DNA from: Ferrovibrio terrae
GTDB lineage: Bacteria; Pseudomonadota; Alphaproteobacteria; Ferrovibrionales; Ferrovibrionaceae
Assembly: GCF_007197755.1 (NCBI RefSeq)
Contig: NZ_CP041636.1
Span: 2,206,001-2,270,000, forward strand
Direction of reading: 5' to 3'
Length of the DNA stretch: 64,000 bases
The number at the start of each line of letters is the position of its first letter. Within the stretch, counting starts at the first letter, position 1. The notes under the pieces are model-generated. The model did not search any database and had not been told where the DNA came from. It worked only from the letters and a program-made list of their open reading frames with translations. Position numbers and translations under genes: made by a program. This document shows, piece after piece, positions 62,340 through 64,000 of this stretch.

Positions 62340-63638
62340 TTGAGTTCCGGCAGGGCAGCACAGGAAACCGCAGCGCAAGGCGTGGGTCTCGACCCCGCCC
62401 AGCTGGTGCCGCAGTTTCCCGGTCCGGCTGCGCTGCTGGCCGGCGACGGCGCGGCCCTGCTCGCCAATGCGGCTGCTGCTCCCCTGCTTGATGCCCTGGC
62501 CGAACAGAAGCTGCCGGGCCTGGCAGCCGCGATGAGCGCGGCGCTGCGTGACGGCGAGATGCGGCAGGATCGCGCCGATCTGTCCGGTCCGCGCGGCGGT
62601 ACCGCCCTGCAGGTGACGCTGATCCCGGTTGGTGAAGCGCCCGGCCGCCGCCTGCTGCTACTGGCGCGTGACGGCACGCTGGAGCGCAACTTGATCAACG
62701 CGCTGATGCAGTCGCGCCAATTGTTCAAGGACCTGGTGTCCTGCTCCACCGATTTCGCCTGGGAGACCAAGCCGGATGGCCGGCTGGGATTCGTGTCACC
62801 GCGCGGTGCGCTCGGCTATACCGCGCGCGAGCTGGAAGGCCGCATCGCCAGCGAACTGGTGGCCGCACACAGCGCCGATACGCCGGTGCCGGCGCTGTTG
62901 CCGTTCGAGGCGCAGGCGCCGCAGGACGCCACCGAGATTTTCCTGCAGCGCAAAGACGGCACGCTCGGCTGTTTCGAGGTCTCCTGCGTGCCAGTGCGCG
63001 ATCCACAGGGCAACTGGCTCGGCGCGCGCGGCGTTGCCCGGGACGTGACCGAGGCGCGCGAACGCGTCGATGCGCTGCGCCGCGCCCATCAGCAGCTCAA
63101 TAAACTCGCCAGCACCGACGGCCTGACCGGGCTGCTGAACCGCCGCGCTTTCCTGGCCGAGTTGGAGAAGCGGCTGGGCCGGCATATTCGTAACAAGGTG
63201 CGCGGCACGCTGATCTATTTCGATCTCGACAATTTCAAGAAGGTGAACGACGTGCGCGGCCATAAGGTCGGCGACGATGTGCTGACGCATGTTTCCGATG
63301 CGGCGAAGCGGCTGATGCGCGGCGTCGATCTGGCCTCGCGGATCGGCGGCGATGAGTTCCTGCTCTGGCTCGAGGAAACCGACCGCAACGCGGCGGAATC
63401 GATCAGCCAGCGGCTGCACGAGATCGGCCGCGAGCTGGATGCGCAGTATGGCGTCGAAGGTTTCCCGCTCGGCCTGTCGGTCGGCGCGGTGTTTTCGCGC
63501 CTTGATGAACCCGAAACCACCGAGGCGCTGATTGCCCGCGCCGACGAAGCGATGTATGCCGCCAAGAAAGGCGGCAAGGGGCGCAGTCATATTGCCGCGT
63601 TGCCTGATTCTGGGCCCGACAACGAGGATCAGACGTGA
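62340..63638 (+). CDS. PAS-GGDEF diguanylate cyclase
   Basis: A 432-residue cytoplasmic signalling protein without membrane helices. Residues 1-115 are an Ala/Leu-rich PAS-like region, 124-240 a PAS domain (FKDLVSCSTDFAWETKPDGR to GVARDVTEA), and 255-425 a GGDEF domain: TDGLTGLLNRRAF, IYFDLDNFKKVNDVRGHKVG and SRIGGDEFLLWL (336-340). The inhibitory site RxxD (R327-D330) five residues before GGDEF is present. It should make cyclic di-GMP and be product-inhibited. The TTG start at 62340 has AGGGG about nine bases upstream. It overlaps the next gene (GTGA). Confidence 0.9.
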   Translation: MSSGRAAQETAAQGVGLDPAQLVPQFPGPAALLAGDGAALLANAAAAPLLDALAEQKLPGLAAAMSAALRDGEMRQDRADLSGPRGGTALQVTLIPVGEAPGRRLLLLARDGTLERNLINALMQSRQLFKDLVSCSTDFAWETKPDGRLGFVSPRGALGYTARELEGRIASELVAAHSADTPVPALLPFEAQAPQDATEIFLQRKDGTLGCFEVSCVPVRDPQGNWLGARGVARDVTEARERVDALRRAHQQLNKLASTDGLTGLLNRRAFLAELEKRLGRHIRNKVRGTLIYFDLDNFKKVNDVRGHKVGDDVLTHVSDAAKRLMRGVDLASRIGGDEFLLWLEETDRNAAESISQRLHEIGRELDAQYGVEGFPLGLSVGAVFSRLDEPETTEALIARADEAMYAAKKGGKGRSHIAALPDSGPDNEDQT

Positions 63639-64000
63639 GCGGGATCGAATACGACAAGGCGAAAGCGCTGGCGGCCTCGGCCGATGCAGCCGAGCGGCTG
63701 AAGCTCGCCACCCGCGCCGATACCCAGCCGGAGATCCTCTATTACCTCGCCATCGACCAGGCTGAGGAAGTGCGCCGCGCCATCGCCGACAACGAGGCGA
63801 CTCCGGCGCAGGCGCATCTGCTGCTGGCCAATGACGAGTCCGAGGAGGTGCGGCATCGCCTGGCCGCCAAGGTGGCGCGCCTGCTGCCCGACATGACGGA
63901 AGACGAAGCCGGCAAGGCGCGTGAACTGGCCATCCAGACACTGGAACTGCTGGCGCAGGACGAACTGGCCCGCATCCGCGCGGCGTTGTCGGAGGCACTG
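63635..64000 (+). CDS. DUF2336-family protein (truncated by window end)
   Basis: The frame is open from the GTG at 63635 to the window end (122 codons). The GTG overlaps the stop of the GGDEF gene. The protein begins SGIEYDKAKALAASADAAER then LKLATRADTQPEILYYLAID and VRRAIADNEATPAQAHLLLA, with HEAT-like helical repeats typical of DUF2336 proteins, which are widespread in Alphaproteobacteria and of unknown function. Translational coupling to a diguanylate cyclase suggests a role in cyclic di-GMP signalling; this is inference. Confidence 0.82.
   Translation, partial: MSGIEYDKAKALAASADAAERLKLATRADTQPEILYYLAIDQAEEVRRAIADNEATPAQAHLLLANDESEEVRHRLAAKVARLLPDMTEDEAGKARELAIQTLELLAQDELARIRAALSEAL

Noticed and set aside
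1-64000. Mobile elements, CRISPR arrays, phage genes, tRNA or rRNA genes
   Set aside because: No transposase, integrase, phage structural gene, regular repeat-spacer pattern or tRNA cloverleaf was recognised, apart from the tRNA-like part of the tmRNA.

Overview
The window reads as chromosomal DNA of an alphaproteobacterium with high GC content. The strongest marker is a circularly permuted, two-piece tmRNA gene (51617-51930), an arrangement typical of Alphaproteobacteria, followed by the alphaproteobacterial ClpXP adaptor SspB. A dapF-mtaB-ftsY operon, a complete ccmABCDEFGHI operon and a DUF2336 gene fit the same assignment. Several starts are GTG or TTG with good Shine-Dalgarno sequences, and the high GC content leaves long antisense shadow frames over most genes. 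I see no transposase, prophage, CRISPR array, tRNA or rRNA.

Region 1 (1-16110) is an exopolysaccharide locus of the Wzx/Wzy type. It holds the C-terminal part of a Wzc/ExoP tyrosine autokinase, a tandem (fused) glycosyltransferase, a polyprenyl-phosphate sugar-1-phosphate transferase, further glycosyltransferases, a Wzy/ligase-like membrane protein, an exported beta-helix (pectate-lyase-like) protein, a Wzx-type flippase, Gmd and Fcl (GDP-L-fucose synthesis) and an FkbM-type methyltransferase. Region 2 (16275-20140) holds a Bcr/CflA efflux pump, an HU-type DNA-binding protein, an LpxH-like phosphoesterase and two FKBP prolyl isomerases, one cytoplasmic and one exported.

Region 3 (20229-32009) has aconitase with an unusual 110-residue Lys/Ala-rich histone-H1-like N-terminal tail. 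Divergent from it is an acyl-CoA ligase followed by a branched-chain-amino-acid-type ABC transporter and a PaaK-like ligase that also starts with a Lys/Ala-rich tail. Region 4 (32058-39209) is the cytochrome c maturation operon. Region 5 (39330-44879) has a small unknown protein, a NitT/TauT-type ABC transporter with an FAD oxidoreductase, a MarR regulator and a NUDIX hydrolase.

Region 6 (44889-54256) has dapF-mtaB-ftsY; a two-gene unit of a receiver protein and an Hpt-like protein in which both phospho-acceptor residues are replaced (Asp to Glu, His to Phe); a second Bcr/CflA pump; thyX; the tmRNA; sspB; and class I fumarase. Region 7 (54306-64000) has a second marR-SBP-livHMGF transporter operon, a second receiver protein with the same GPDRRR C-terminal motif, dapD (with a second, synonymously diverged copy of its last seven codons just downstream), a pyrimidine-nucleotidase-like HAD phosphatase, a PAS-GGDEF diguanylate cyclase and the start of a DUF2336 gene cut by the window end.

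The observations most worth following are the histone-like tails on two metabolic enzymes, the phospho-dead receiver/Hpt pair, the dapD 3' remnant and the tmRNA-SspB pair with a very short tag.
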